Below are positions 1 to 9,114 of a stretch of 64,000 nt of DNA, one piece after another; the stretch's first letter is position 1; every line of letters begins with the position of its first letter. The DNA is taken from NCBI GenBank assembly GCA_937922805.1, contig CALAJV010000003.1, forward strand, positions 310,001 to 374,000, read 5' to 3'. The position numbers and the translations under genes were made by a program. The notes under the pieces were generated by a model. It did not search any database. It saw only the letters and a program-made list of their open reading frames with translations, and had not been told where the DNA came from. This DNA is from an uncultured Acidimicrobiales bacterium (lineage in GTDB: Bacteria > Actinomycetota > Acidimicrobiia > Acidimicrobiales > SZUA-35).

Positions 1-48
1 TGGTGGCCTTGAACGCTAACTTTCCTTTCGAACTAAGCTCGGTCTACT

Positions 49-1413
49 TTGCCCCACGTCACGGTCTCAACTACAGCGCTTCACGCCCTTGACTCTTCGA
101 GCGTTTCAGACATCGATCTCGATTCCGAGCGAGACGAGCGCCCGGTAGTTGTTGCCCGTTATGCCCCCGATGAGTTCGGGTCGGCGCTAACGGTAGAAGA
201 CTCAAACCGCTTGGTCGAAGGTATTCGCCGAGCTCGCGATCAGCGCTTTCCTTTCGTAGCGGTCCTGCAGATACAGGGCGTAGATGTTGATCAAGGCATT
301 GCCGGGGTTCACGCTTGGGGTCGAGTAGCTCGAGAACTTGCCTTATCGAGCGGCGTAATTCCGACCGCCATTGTTGTGACCGGCGCCGTGATCTCAGGTC
401 CATCCTTACTTTTGGGTCTAGCCGACTTCACAGTATTTACCGAGGGTGCCTACGCGTACATGTCAGGCCCAAGAAGCGTCGAGACGTACACCGGGGTGCC
501 AGTAAGCGCAACCGACCTCGGCGGCCCTAGCACGCACCTGCGCTCTACTGGTTTGGCCGCCGCCACTGCTGTGACCGAACAAGAAGCGCTTGGCTTTGTA
601 TCCAGCGTTTTCCGCTACCTGCCATCAAGCGTTGATGAACTACCGCCGGTACTCCCCACCGATGATCCTGCCGACCGTATGCTCCTCGAGGCTGGCGCTC
701 TGCTTCCGACTAATGCCACCGGATCATACGACACCCGCAACGTGATTCGAACCATCGTCGACGACGAGGAATTCGTAGAACTGCGGGCGTCGTGGGCGCC
801 GAACATCGTCACCGGGTTCGCCTCTATTGGCGGTTTCCCAGTCGGTGTCGTGGCCAACCAAACCCAAGCGTTAGCTGGGAGCATCGATATTCCCGCAGCT
901 CAAAAAGGTGCCCGATTTGTGGCAATGTGCGATGCGTTAAACGTTCCTCTACTGACCATGGTCGACACGTCGGGCTTTCTTCCAGGCAAAGATCTTGAAT
1001 GGCGGGGAATGATCCGACATGGCGCCCAGCTCGCGTTCGCCTACGCCCGAGCCACCGTGCCCCGAATCGGTCTTATTCTGCGGAAATCGTACGGTGGGGC
1101 ATACATCGTGATGGATTCGACCAATATGGGTAACGACCTCATGTTCGCATGGCCGAGCGCGGAGGTAGCGGTGATGGGAGCCAAAGGTGCAGTCGAAATC
1201 CTGCATCGCAAGGCGTCTCCCGAAGAACGACTAGAGATCCAAGCCGACTATGAACAGCAGTACCTAACGCCGTACCCAGCGGCTGAGCGGGCTTCTATAA
1301 CCGCTGTAATCGCCCCAGAGGACACTCGAAGAGAGATTGCGGCCGGGCTTGCCATGCTCAGCTCGAAAAAAGAGAGATTGCAGCGGCGCCACCACGACAA
1401 CAGCCCTCTTTAG
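49..1413 (+). CDS. Acyl-CoA carboxylase carboxyltransferase (beta) subunit-like protein
   Basis: A crotonase-fold carboxyltransferase of the AccD/PccB family, expected to transfer carboxyl from carboxybiotin to an acyl-CoA. The C-terminal lobe is typical, with a KSYGGAYIVM motif near residues 346-355 that lines the carboxybiotin/oxyanion site. The N-terminal lobe is divergent. Where family members have an AGGAVYS-type oxyanion loop, this one has ISGPSLL near residues 115-121, and it is about 60-70 residues shorter than usual PccB proteins. The start is a TTG; in-frame stops at 10-12 and 34-36 exclude a longer form. No biotin carboxylase gene is adjacent. Family assignment is firm, substrate unknown, and reduced activity is possible. 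Confidence 0.85.
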   Translation: MPHVTVSTTALHALDSSSVSDIDLDSERDERPVVVARYAPDEFGSALTVEDSNRLVEGIRRARDQRFPFVAVLQIQGVDVDQGIAGVHAWGRVARELALSSGVIPTAIVVTGAVISGPSLLLGLADFTVFTEGAYAYMSGPRSVETYTGVPVSATDLGGPSTHLRSTGLAAATAVTEQEALGFVSSVFRYLPSSVDELPPVLPTDDPADRMLLEAGALLPTNATGSYDTRNVIRTIVDDEEFVELRASWAPNIVTGFASIGGFPVGVVANQTQALAGSIDIPAAQKGARFVAMCDALNVPLLTMVDTSGFLPGKDLEWRGMIRHGAQLAFAYARATVPRIGLILRKSYGGAYIVMDSTNMGNDLMFAWPSAEVAVMGAKGAVEILHRKASPEERLEIQADYEQQYLTPYPAAERASITAVIAPEDTRREIAAGLAMLSSKKERLQRRHHDNSPL

Positions 1414-1546
1414 AGTTCTTCACAAGTTTCGTTCTGAACGTGACGACAGGCCCGATTAATAGGTAGATTCGTGGGTGATCTACTCTTGTCTTTGGAAAGG
1501 TCCAATTGATCTCTCCAACCACCACACCTTTTAAGGGGATTCAGCT

Positions 1547-2815
1547 GTGCCAGAGTCTGTGACCATTACCGATAACCGCACTGGCGAGTCGGTCGAAGTA
1601 CCGCTCGTAAACGGCGGCATCGACGCCAAAGCGTGGAAAAGGTTGCTGCCTGGAATCTGGATGCTCGATCCTGGCTTCAGCATTACCGCCTCAGCCGAAA
1701 GCGCCATCACCGAGTTAGATGGGGGCAATGGCATCTTGCGATACCGGGGCTACCCAATTGAGGAACTGGCCGAGCACTCGACGTTCCTCGAAGTCTGCTA
1801 CCTGCTCCTCAATGGCGAGCTCCCTGGGGAAACACAATTCGACTCGTGGGTTCACGACATCACGCACCACACGTTCATTCATGAGAACATGCGACGGCGT
1901 TTCTACGAGGGGTTCCACTACGACGCCCACCCGATGGGAATGATGGTTTCAGCCATCGCTGGCCTTTCAACGTTCTATCCAGAAGCCAAAAACATTGATG
2001 ATCGCGACAACCGCTTCATCCAAATCAACCGGCTGATTTCTAAGGTTCCGACCTTGGCCGCCATGGCGTACCGGACCAGCGTTGGCATGCCATTTGTCTA
2101 TCCAGACAACACCCTCAGCTACACCGAGAATTTCTTGTCGATGATGTGGCGAATCGCAGAACCTAACTACGAGGCCGATCCGGTGTTGGCCAAGGCACTC
2201 GACGTCTTACTGATCCTTCACGCCGATCACGAACAGAATTGCTCCACCACCGCAATGCGAGTTGTTGGATCGGCTCACGCTGATCCGTTTAGCGCGGCCG
2301 CTGGCGCAACCGCTGCTCTCTACGGGCCGCGTCATGGTGGCGCCAATGAGGCTGTAATCCACATGCTCAATGAGATTGGCTCGTATGACAACATCCCGGC
2401 GTTCATCGAATCGGTCAAAGCCGGTGAAGGACGCCTCATGGGCTTCGGTCATCGGGTTTACAAGGCATACGACCCCCGAGCTCGCATCGTAAAGAACCAC
2501 GCCGACGAGGTATTTAAAGTAACGGGGCGCAATCCGCTGCTCGACATCGCTCTGAAACTGGAAGAGATTGCGCTAAGCGACGACTACTTTAAGAGCCGGA
2601 ATCTCTATCCCAATGTGGATTTCTACACCGGCCTTATCTACCAGGCCATGAACTTCCCGATGGACATGTTCACGGTGCTGTTCACCATGGGACGGATGCC
2701 GGGCTGGCTATCCCATTGGAACGAGGCTATTGAGCAAGAGTCTCGAATCAGCCGTCCTAGACAGGTCTATGTTGGGCCAGCCGAGCGAAGCTACGTTCCG
2801 ATCGGCCAGCGCTAA
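1547..2815 (+). CDS. gltA: Citrate synthase
   Basis: Condenses acetyl-CoA and oxaloacetate to citrate in the TCA cycle. The catalytic triad of the family is visible: His263 in GPRHGGAN, His302 in GFGHRVYK and Asp358 in NVDFYTG, along with the conserved HADHEQN segment at 225-231. The length (422 aa) and N-terminal beta-rich domain fit hexameric type II bacterial enzymes. The GTG start is chosen because AAGGGG lies about 8 nt upstream. The stop codon overlaps convergently with the stop of the next gene. It follows the carboxyltransferase by 133 bp, so its own promoter is possible. Confidence 0.97.
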   Translation: MPESVTITDNRTGESVEVPLVNGGIDAKAWKRLLPGIWMLDPGFSITASAESAITELDGGNGILRYRGYPIEELAEHSTFLEVCYLLLNGELPGETQFDSWVHDITHHTFIHENMRRRFYEGFHYDAHPMGMMVSAIAGLSTFYPEAKNIDDRDNRFIQINRLISKVPTLAAMAYRTSVGMPFVYPDNTLSYTENFLSMMWRIAEPNYEADPVLAKALDVLLILHADHEQNCSTTAMRVVGSAHADPFSAAAGATAALYGPRHGGANEAVIHMLNEIGSYDNIPAFIESVKAGEGRLMGFGHRVYKAYDPRARIVKNHADEVFKVTGRNPLLDIALKLEEIALSDDYFKSRNLYPNVDFYTGLIYQAMNFPMDMFTVLFTMGRMPGWLSHWNEAIEQESRISRPRQVYVGPAERSYVPIGQR

Positions 2816-4719
2816 TCCCAGATCAATACGAATTCGACCTGGTTGCTCATCGACTCGCCATGCAAGTGGCGGCCGGTTAAACGGCTATCCGAGTACCTCG
2901 CCTCAAGACGACCAACGGAAATTTCACTGTCTTGAAGCAGTTCGACGACGGCGCTAGCCCGGTCGGTCAGCATTTGTTTGGATGGGTCGGTTTCGCCAAG
3001 ATCAGCATCGGCTCCTACGATGATCCGAAGCCGGGCTTGTTGGTGGTGGCCGAGGACAGCGGCCAAATCGCCGACTAGTCTTTCAAGTGCTTCTGTTGGA
3101 GTCGCAGTACTGGTGGCGAACAGCTCCTGAGACCGGCCTTTAAAGTAAATCTGATCTTCATCGGGTGCGTTACCCGCCGCTTCGCTGCCGGTCACAGCGT
3201 CAGCAACGGTAGTCACAACGTGGTAGTCAGCCACTACGGCCGAGCTCAACAGACCTTGGAAACGCTCCTCGAGTTGGGCCGCTCGAGTGTTCGAGTTAAC
3301 ACTTCCCCGTAAGTAGATCGGCCCGCCAGTCATAACGATGCTCCGACTGGATTCACCGATCTCATCATCCATGCCTACGTCAACGGTTCGAACGATCGGT
3401 AAATCGTTGGCGCTCAGCGGCGCGCAGAGCTGTACTTCTCGGAACTGCCCACTTGCGTTAAATCCTAAACCTTGTGGGGCTATGAACACCATCACGTAGC
3501 ACCCATCGTCGTCGCCTTGGCCGGTTGGAATCTCGACTCGGTAGATGCCGTCTGCGTCGGTCTTAAACGAAGACACAAACCGGTCTCGGAGCCCACGCGA
3601 GTTGGCAGTGAAGACATCAACCGCAACGCCAGGCGTACCTTCACCTTCCATGTTGGTAATCTTGTCGACCGCCAAAAGGTCAAGGCGAGAACTATCGGCC
3701 GCCAAGGCAGCTGCGCCGTAGCTCACGCGGTCGAGTGGAGGTTCGAGGCTTACTTGCAGGACATTACCCAGTTCAAGATCCGTCGTTTGCTCAGGGACGC
3801 GTCGTGCAGCGGTTGTTTGTCTACTCGAAGCCGATGTAGTCGTTGGTTGGTTTGACGTGATCGGAGCCGTCGAGGTGGTCGCTGTTCGCCTAGTCGTTGT
3901 CGTGGAATTCGACCTCAATGGCAACGCTCCCTCGCCAGATTTGGCTCCACTGGTTACCGGCGAGCGAGTCGGCGATGTCTGGCCGACACTCGGTGCTTGC
4001 CGCTGGGTTCGCGGTTTACTAGTGACGGTTGGAACCGTTGATCTCCGAGCAGACGGCGGAACGAGCGAGCTACGAACCGTTGTTGCCGAACGGTTGTTCG
4101 TTGTCGGAGTGGTTTGTTCATCGTTGTCATTCACCGCGGGCTGGGACAGACTTGTCGTCTGTGGGCTATCAAATGGGTCAGACGAAATCGGCTCGGTCGG
4201 TCTACCGCTGATCGAAGAAGTACCAGCCAGCGCGTTGTCGGACGTATTGTCGGAGGTGCTGGTGAACTTGTCTGAATCGGCTGAGTTCACTCTGCCCACT
4301 TCGTCGGATTGGGCGAAGGTAGAAGCCGTTTGCAGCGGACCGGCTGATTCGGTTTCCAGACTCCCGGTGTCGAGCCTGAACCCGAGGGCGGCAATAGCAA
4401 CGGCGCAGACGGTCAGGATGCCGACTCCAACGGCGAAGATGCCCGGTTTCCGCTCTTTGAGTTTCGAATCAAGTCCGGAACTCACACCGGCAATCTCCGC
4501 GCTGTTGGCTCTGGAACCAAGGTGTCCCACGGCTTCGAGTTGAGCGATTTCGATCGGACCGGTTGTGTATTGAGCACTGGTTAGCAACAGCGCAGGTTCG
4601 GCAGAACCTGATGTCGACAGATCGATCGATGGCTCTGGGGGTGCTACCGCTTCTAGGTCGGCGGCGTCGAGTTCACAAAATTCAGCTACCCAACAGAATT
4701 CTCCTTCGGCGCTCGTCAT
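2812..4719 (-). CDS. Single-pass membrane protein with Thr/Ser-rich linker, BON-like and OmpA-like domains
   Basis: The N-terminal ~90 residues are cytoplasmic and acidic. A transmembrane helix lies at about 93-115, then a long Ser/Thr-rich low-complexity linker (about 150-330), a carboxypeptidase-regulatory/SdrB-like beta domain, a BON-like segment beginning IYLRGSV, and a C-terminal OmpA-like peptidoglycan-binding region ending in RASAVVELL and RLEARYSDSR. BON plus OmpA recalls mycobacterial OmpATb (Rv0899), so an anchored envelope protein touching the wall is likely. Its start overlaps the stop of the upstream FHA/FtsK-like gene by ATGA (4716-4719), implying coupled translation. Domain calls are by eye; function unknown. 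Confidence 0.7.
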   Translation of the reverse strand: MTSAEGEFCWVAEFCELDAADLEAVAPPEPSIDLSTSGSAEPALLLTSAQYTTGPIEIAQLEAVGHLGSRANSAEIAGVSSGLDSKLKERKPGIFAVGVGILTVCAVAIAALGFRLDTGSLETESAGPLQTASTFAQSDEVGRVNSADSDKFTSTSDNTSDNALAGTSSISGRPTEPISSDPFDSPQTTSLSQPAVNDNDEQTTPTTNNRSATTVRSSLVPPSARRSTVPTVTSKPRTQRQAPSVGQTSPTRSPVTSGAKSGEGALPLRSNSTTTTRRTATTSTAPITSNQPTTTSASSRQTTAARRVPEQTTDLELGNVLQVSLEPPLDRVSYGAAALAADSSRLDLLAVDKITNMEGEGTPGVAVDVFTANSRGLRDRFVSSFKTDADGIYRVEIPTGQGDDDGCYVMVFIAPQGLGFNASGQFREVQLCAPLSANDLPIVRTVDVGMDDEIGESSRSIVMTGGPIYLRGSVNSNTRAAQLEERFQGLLSSAVVADYHVVTTVADAVTGSEAAGNAPDEDQIYFKGRSQELFATSTATPTEALERLVGDLAAVLGHHQQARLRIIVGADADLGETDPSKQMLTDRASAVVELLQDSEISVGRLEARYSDSRLTGRHLHGESMSNQVEFVLIWD

Positions 4720-6098
4720 TGACCTTCGTTCCGTTCCTCGTCGGCGCTGGCCGCCTCGATTCTGTGCTCACCCAAGGCCATGGCTAATTCCTGGGCCAGC
4801 GAGCGCGCCATGCCCACCGGAGTAAGCCCTTCTATGAGCGGGCCTGAAGGGCCAACCTGTATGGTCAGCTCCTCAACACTGTTAACGGTGACAACCGTGC
4901 CCGTCGCGTCCGCAAGCTCCTCAGCACGGTCGGCTCCTTGAATGACCCAGTCCGGCTCAGCGTCGATTTGGTTGGTTTCGACCTCCGAGCATGTCTGGTT
5001 ACTATCGGTCACCACTACCGTCTTTTCCGCTTCCGATGTTGAAGAGTGCGGGAGAGTTCGGCAAAAGTCGAACTCTGATCCATGGGGAAACTGAGCCAAC
5101 CGAATGTCGGTCGGGCTGCTGGCAACGACTAGCGACAACAAAATTTGCCGCATAACGGAGCTCCGAAGCCACAAAGGTCCGACCACTGAGATCGGTCCAG
5201 AGGCAAGGTCGATCGAAAGTGGAACCCCATAGCCAGCGTCAAGTAGGCGTCCACTGCCATCGTTGATGACTTCTATCCCATCGCTAGGTTCAACTTCAGT
5301 TGGGTATTCGGCAATAGTGGGGATGTGACCTAGCCCCACGGCACTCGTGCCAAAAAGAGGATGACTAACCGAACGGTCCCAAAGCAGGGTCGAGCCAACG
5401 ATAGCTCGATGGGCAATTTCGTCTGGGAGGATGTGAGCCTTGCGTCGAGCTTTGACTAGTTCATCGACCTCGCTAGCTTCTGCGACATGGACAAGGTCAA
5501 CACGTAGCCCGTCGTTCGCTTCGAATTCGCCGGCAACGACTGTGTCTGGGATACAAGCGGCAATCCAAGGTGAAAGGGGTTCGATTGGATCTAGTCGACT
5601 ACCTCGGCGATATCCCGACCCGGTTCGTCGAGATCGGACCGACCTAGGACGAGGAATGGCGACAATGAACTGAGCGCTTCCAACATCTATTACCTGGTTT
5701 TCGACAAGGACCGGTCCAGCAACAGTTTGTCCGTTGACAAACAAGTCTAGAGAATTTGGGCCGGCCGGTTGGTTGCTACTCGATCCAGGTGCCTCGCGGA
5801 TCGTCACGTTCATTTCCTTATCGACGACCACGGTGAACGTTGGTGAATCTGGAGAACCGTCGCTGAGGCGGCCCGGGCCAGATTGTTTCGCTCCAAAGGT
5901 GAATACACCAGGCCTAAGCGCCAGGGTACCCCCTGAACTAATGCCGCCAATCTGGCGTAGTTCACGCTTGCGACCCGTCGGTGGCACTAACTCTAGGTTC
6001 GCCGAAAGCTCCGGAAGGTCTAAGGCAATAGTTTCAAATCGTCTGGCTAATTCGGTAGTTGAGCCAAGAGGGTTGCCCATAAGTTCCAGACGGCCCAA
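4716..6098 (-). CDS. FHA-like protein with degenerate FtsK/SpoIIIE-type P-loop region
   Basis: Residues about 55-150 resemble an FHA-like beta sandwich of the kind preceding FtsK/SpoIIIE modules in EccC/EssC-type ATPases (segments GVFTFGAKQ and LFVNGQTV...VIDVGSAQFIVA). The region around VPLSIDLASGPISVVGPLWLRS aligns with the usual 'PL.IDL..GPHLLVAGTTGSGKS' start of an ATPase domain, and PTDIRLAQFPHGSEF matches the strand after it. The Walker A Gly-Lys-Ser/Thr is absent, so ATP hydrolysis is unlikely. No membrane helix is evident. The start may be TTG 6098 or ATG 6080. It is coupled to the downstream BON/OmpA gene by ATGA. Role unknown; a scaffold partner of that membrane protein is an inference. 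Confidence 0.6.
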   Translation of the reverse strand: MGRLELMGNPLGSTTELARRFETIALDLPELSANLELVPPTGRKRELRQIGGISSGGTLALRPGVFTFGAKQSGPGRLSDGSPDSPTFTVVVDKEMNVTIREAPGSSSNQPAGPNSLDLFVNGQTVAGPVLVENQVIDVGSAQFIVAIPRPRSVRSRRTGSGYRRGSRLDPIEPLSPWIAACIPDTVVAGEFEANDGLRVDLVHVAEASEVDELVKARRKAHILPDEIAHRAIVGSTLLWDRSVSHPLFGTSAVGLGHIPTIAEYPTEVEPSDGIEVINDGSGRLLDAGYGVPLSIDLASGPISVVGPLWLRSSVMRQILLSLVVASSPTDIRLAQFPHGSEFDFCRTLPHSSTSEAEKTVVVTDSNQTCSEVETNQIDAEPDWVIQGADRAEELADATGTVVTVNSVEELTIQVGPSGPLIEGLTPVGMARSLAQELAMALGEHRIEAASADEERNEGQ

Positions 6099-6133
6099 GC
6101 GACAAGATATTTAGCAGTTCAGCAACAAACAGA

Positions 6134-6149
6134 TAGGTCTGCAGACCTA
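6134..6149. promoter_or_regulatory. Perfect 16-bp palindrome between two minus-strand genes
   Basis: TAGGTCTGCAGACCTA reads identically on both strands and sits in the 77-bp gap upstream of the FHA/FtsK-like gene. It could be an operator or a short transcript hairpin. It partly recalls DtxR/IdeR boxes (AGGT...ACCT), but the spacing between half-sites is one base too short. Confidence 0.4.
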
Positions 6150-6175
6150 ATTCGTCAGACGCACCGTCACTAGGG

Positions 6176-9052
6176 TTAGAGATGACGTACCTCGCTTAGC
6201 GGGTTTGTCCGCCAAGCGCTAACAACTAACTCAACGTCAACTATCACCGTATTGGCTCCGTTCAGGAGAATCGGATCTAGCCGAAATTTGGCCACCGAAG
6301 GAGTCAACTTTGCTACCGCTTCAAGTTGTTGAACAATGGCGGTGAGCACGTCAACGCTGGCTTGATCGTATTTGGCCATGCCAGATCGACGGCTGGAGCG
6401 TTGATCGCTTTCAAAAAACTCGCCAACGATTTCCTTCGCTCCCCCGGGTCGGAGTGGCAAGTAGCGTCGAGCCACCGACACCCGTCGCTGCGAGCCAGTC
6501 CGGCCCCAACCGATCGAGATTTGCGAGCCAACGTCTGGATCTTGGATGAGGTCTATTCTCACCAACTCGGCCGACGGTACCATCTTTTGCACTACCGCGG
6601 TCTTCATTGATTGACCGAAAGCGTCAACCATTCTGGAATGGGCTGCGCTCAATCCAACATCATCATGAAGATCGATAGCAGCACCGCCCACTTCGCCGAC
6701 GGAACGGTTGGGAATGTTTGCTTTAAGCACCACCGGGTATCCGATTCGATTGGCTCCGGCCAACAGCGTTTCCAAATCAGAACCGATGGCATAGTCAGCT
6801 ACCGGCAATTCAAGCTGGGAAAGAACGGCTGCCAGTTCCTCATCAGCGAGCGTCAGCGAGCGCTCGCCGCCTTCGCCTCGGTCACGGTAGCGATCGTCGT
6901 CGGTTGCCGGTTCTTCTTCCGGAATCAATTGATCCACTAGCGCTAGTAGCCGATCGGCATCATCAATTTCAACCGGAGGTTCCTGCGGCGCTTCACTAGT
7001 GATGAGCGATCCTTCGTTGCGCCATAGTCCGTGCCGGGCGTGAACTGCCAGTGCTTTGGCTGCTTCTTCCGGATAGGTGAAGTAGGGAAGGTCTCCAAGG
7101 GTCACCTGTTCGGCTCCAACTAGTCCGACGGCAACGATCGGCTTATCAATCGAGCGGTTCACTCGGTCGAGTAAGCCTTTCAGATCTCGACCACCAAGAT
7201 ATGGAGTTGGAGCAATCGCGATCAGGATCAGATCGACCTCAGCCGCCACCGCGGTCGCCACGATTACCTTCTCGTAGTCGTCCGGTTCACTTGATGGCTG
7301 CATTGCCACAGTGTCAACATCGCCGATCAAAATTGTGTGCTGGCTAGCTGAATCTTGAACGCTCGGAGGCACGACGACACTTAGCCCGTTAGCCAAGCAG
7401 GATTCAAGAGCCAGGCGAGCTAACGAGGAGGTGTTACCAACGATGGCGACCCGGTCACCTCGTGCAACCGGTTGGGTTACGGCTACTTTCGCCTGGCTTG
7501 CCAGTTGGCTTACGTTATCGACCAGCATGACTCCGGCGTCGGAAAGAAGATCCCGCCGCTCCGGGACAGATGGGGCTACAGCGAGCAAGGACTTTGACCT
7601 GGCTAAGTGTTTCGCCGCCGCCGCGAAGTTTCGGAGGTTGCCATAGTTCTCCACGTACATGACGACGACTTTGGTTGCTTCATCAGCTGACCAGTAATCA
7701 AGCAAGTCATTTACCGAAACGTCGGCCCGGTTGCCGACGCCGACGAATGTCGAAATGCCCACCCCTAACGTTGCCAATTGCTGTAGCAGCGCAACCCCGA
7801 GCGGCCCCGACTGAGAAACCAGACCGACGGGGCCTGAGATAACTTCTTGCTCTATGTACAATGCCTTCATCATCGATGACGGTGCAGTGTTGACCATGCC
7901 AAAAGCGTTTGGTCCGATGAGGCGAAGCCCAGCGCTTCGCACAAGGTCAACCAGTTCTAGCTGTCGTTGCTCTCCAGCTAGGCCGACTTCGCTAAACCCT
8001 GATGAAACGACAAAGACTGATTTGATCCCAACGGCAGCACATTGCTCAATGACCTCTGGAATACTGGCGGCCGGGATTACCGCGATGGCTAGATCGATCG
8101 ATCGGGGTTCGCTCTGAACCTCTCCCCTATTTGCCACCGAATCGCTCTCGACCGGATCGGCTGTTCCGTCGTATACGCCAACTGCCCGTTCCGATGGGCT
8201 ACCACCTAGTGTCGCCACCGCGGCAACCGCATCAGCGACGGAGGCGAAGGCTACTTGGCCTGCTACTTCGGTGGTCGAGTGGTTTACCGCAACCACAGGG
8301 CCCTGAAAGCCAGCGCCTCCTTGGGCACCAGTTAGGTTGAGGAATAGCTCATGGCCGATGGCCCCAGGAGTTCTACTGGCGCCGATGACAACAATCCCGC
8401 TTGGATTAACGATGGACGCCACCGATCGGATTCGAGACTGACGCTCTCGGTCGGCCATCACGGTCGTTGCCTTCTCCGTCACGGCAATATCGATATCGAC
8501 ATCTATGTATCCATCGCTGAAACGACTTTTGGCCTCGAATCCAGCTTTACGAAATACTCCCAACATTCGATAGTTCTCAGGTAAGACGGTGGCCGAGAAC
8601 TTTTCCAGACCTCGATGACGAGCAGCGGCTGCCAGATATTCCAACATCAAGGTGGCTAAGCCCCGACCGTGATGATCGTCGTCAACGAAAAAGGCAATCT
8701 CCGCTTCACTCCGGTCGGACAATTTTTCGTATCGAGCGACCGCCACCAACGTTGAACCCAGCATTGCCACGAAGGCCATTCGGTCGTAGTAGTCAACCTG
8801 GGTGAAGAAGTCGAGCTCCGAGTCGCTTAGATCAGGTCGGTGGCGAAAAAATCGAAAATAGATACTCTCTTGCGATTGGCGCTGATGAAAAGCGTTGAGC
8901 GCAGTCCGGTCCGACGACCGGATAGGTCGAAGCTCAATGGCCGAGCCATCGGCCAACACGGCATGAGTTTCCCACTGAGTGGGATAGCCAGAGTCCTCAT
9001 TTTTGCTAGCTGCCAATGGACTACTTGGATCTGCTTCATTCGGTTCAACCAC
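6176..9052 (-). CDS. GNAT acetyltransferase fused to ADP-forming acyl-CoA synthetase-like region (Pat-type protein acetyltransferase)
   Basis: Three parts are visible. A GNAT domain lies at about 30-190 (acetyl-CoA loop HHGRGLATLML). A CoA-binding Rossmann and ligase-CoA region follows at about 205-560 (VVIGASRTPGAIGHELFLN; LIGPNAFGMVN; VGLVSQSGPLGVALLQQL). An ATP-grasp-like domain occupies about 720-950 (GYPVVLKANIP). The SHTGALAG-type loop that carries the phospho-histidine in active ADP-forming synthetases is missing. The protein runs from KSLLAVAP straight to LLSDAGVMLVD. This fits a regulatory CoA-binding module, as in Pat/PatZ lysine acetyltransferases that silence acyl-CoA synthetases, but with GNAT at the N-terminus. 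GTG start. The target is unknown. Confidence 0.8.
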   Translation of the reverse strand: MVEPNEADPSSPLAASKNEDSGYPTQWETHAVLADGSAIELRPIRSSDRTALNAFHQRQSQESIYFRFFRHRPDLSDSELDFFTQVDYYDRMAFVAMLGSTLVAVARYEKLSDRSEAEIAFFVDDDHHGRGLATLMLEYLAAAARHRGLEKFSATVLPENYRMLGVFRKAGFEAKSRFSDGYIDVDIDIAVTEKATTVMADRERQSRIRSVASIVNPSGIVVIGASRTPGAIGHELFLNLTGAQGGAGFQGPVVAVNHSTTEVAGQVAFASVADAVAAVATLGGSPSERAVGVYDGTADPVESDSVANRGEVQSEPRSIDLAIAVIPAASIPEVIEQCAAVGIKSVFVVSSGFSEVGLAGEQRQLELVDLVRSAGLRLIGPNAFGMVNTAPSSMMKALYIEQEVISGPVGLVSQSGPLGVALLQQLATLGVGISTFVGVGNRADVSVNDLLDYWSADEATKVVVMYVENYGNLRNFAAAAKHLARSKSLLAVAPSVPERRDLLSDAGVMLVDNVSQLASQAKVAVTQPVARGDRVAIVGNTSSLARLALESCLANGLSVVVPPSVQDSASQHTILIGDVDTVAMQPSSEPDDYEKVIVATAVAAEVDLILIAIAPTPYLGGRDLKGLLDRVNRSIDKPIVAVGLVGAEQVTLGDLPYFTYPEEAAKALAVHARHGLWRNEGSLITSEAPQEPPVEIDDADRLLALVDQLIPEEEPATDDDRYRDRGEGGERSLTLADEELAAVLSQLELPVADYAIGSDLETLLAGANRIGYPVVLKANIPNRSVGEVGGAAIDLHDDVGLSAAHSRMVDAFGQSMKTAVVQKMVPSAELVRIDLIQDPDVGSQISIGWGRTGSQRRVSVARRYLPLRPGGAKEIVGEFFESDQRSSRRSGMAKYDQASVDVLTAIVQQLEAVAKLTPSVAKFRLDPILLNGANTVIVDVELVVSAWRTNPLSEVRHL

Positions 9053-9114
9053 TGTGGGCCAATATATTCAAGATTCGGCACTAACAGGAGCAGCCTCCAC
9101 CGACTAGCTGAGAA

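Noticed and set aside
3857..4543. 228-codon plus-strand frame
   Set aside because: Antisense to the Ser/Thr-rich linker of the BON/OmpA protein; composition is an artefact of that low-complexity region.
6134..6149. IdeR box
   Set aside because: Half-sites AGGT and ACCT are separated by 6 rather than 7 bases and flanking match is poor; kept only as a palindrome.
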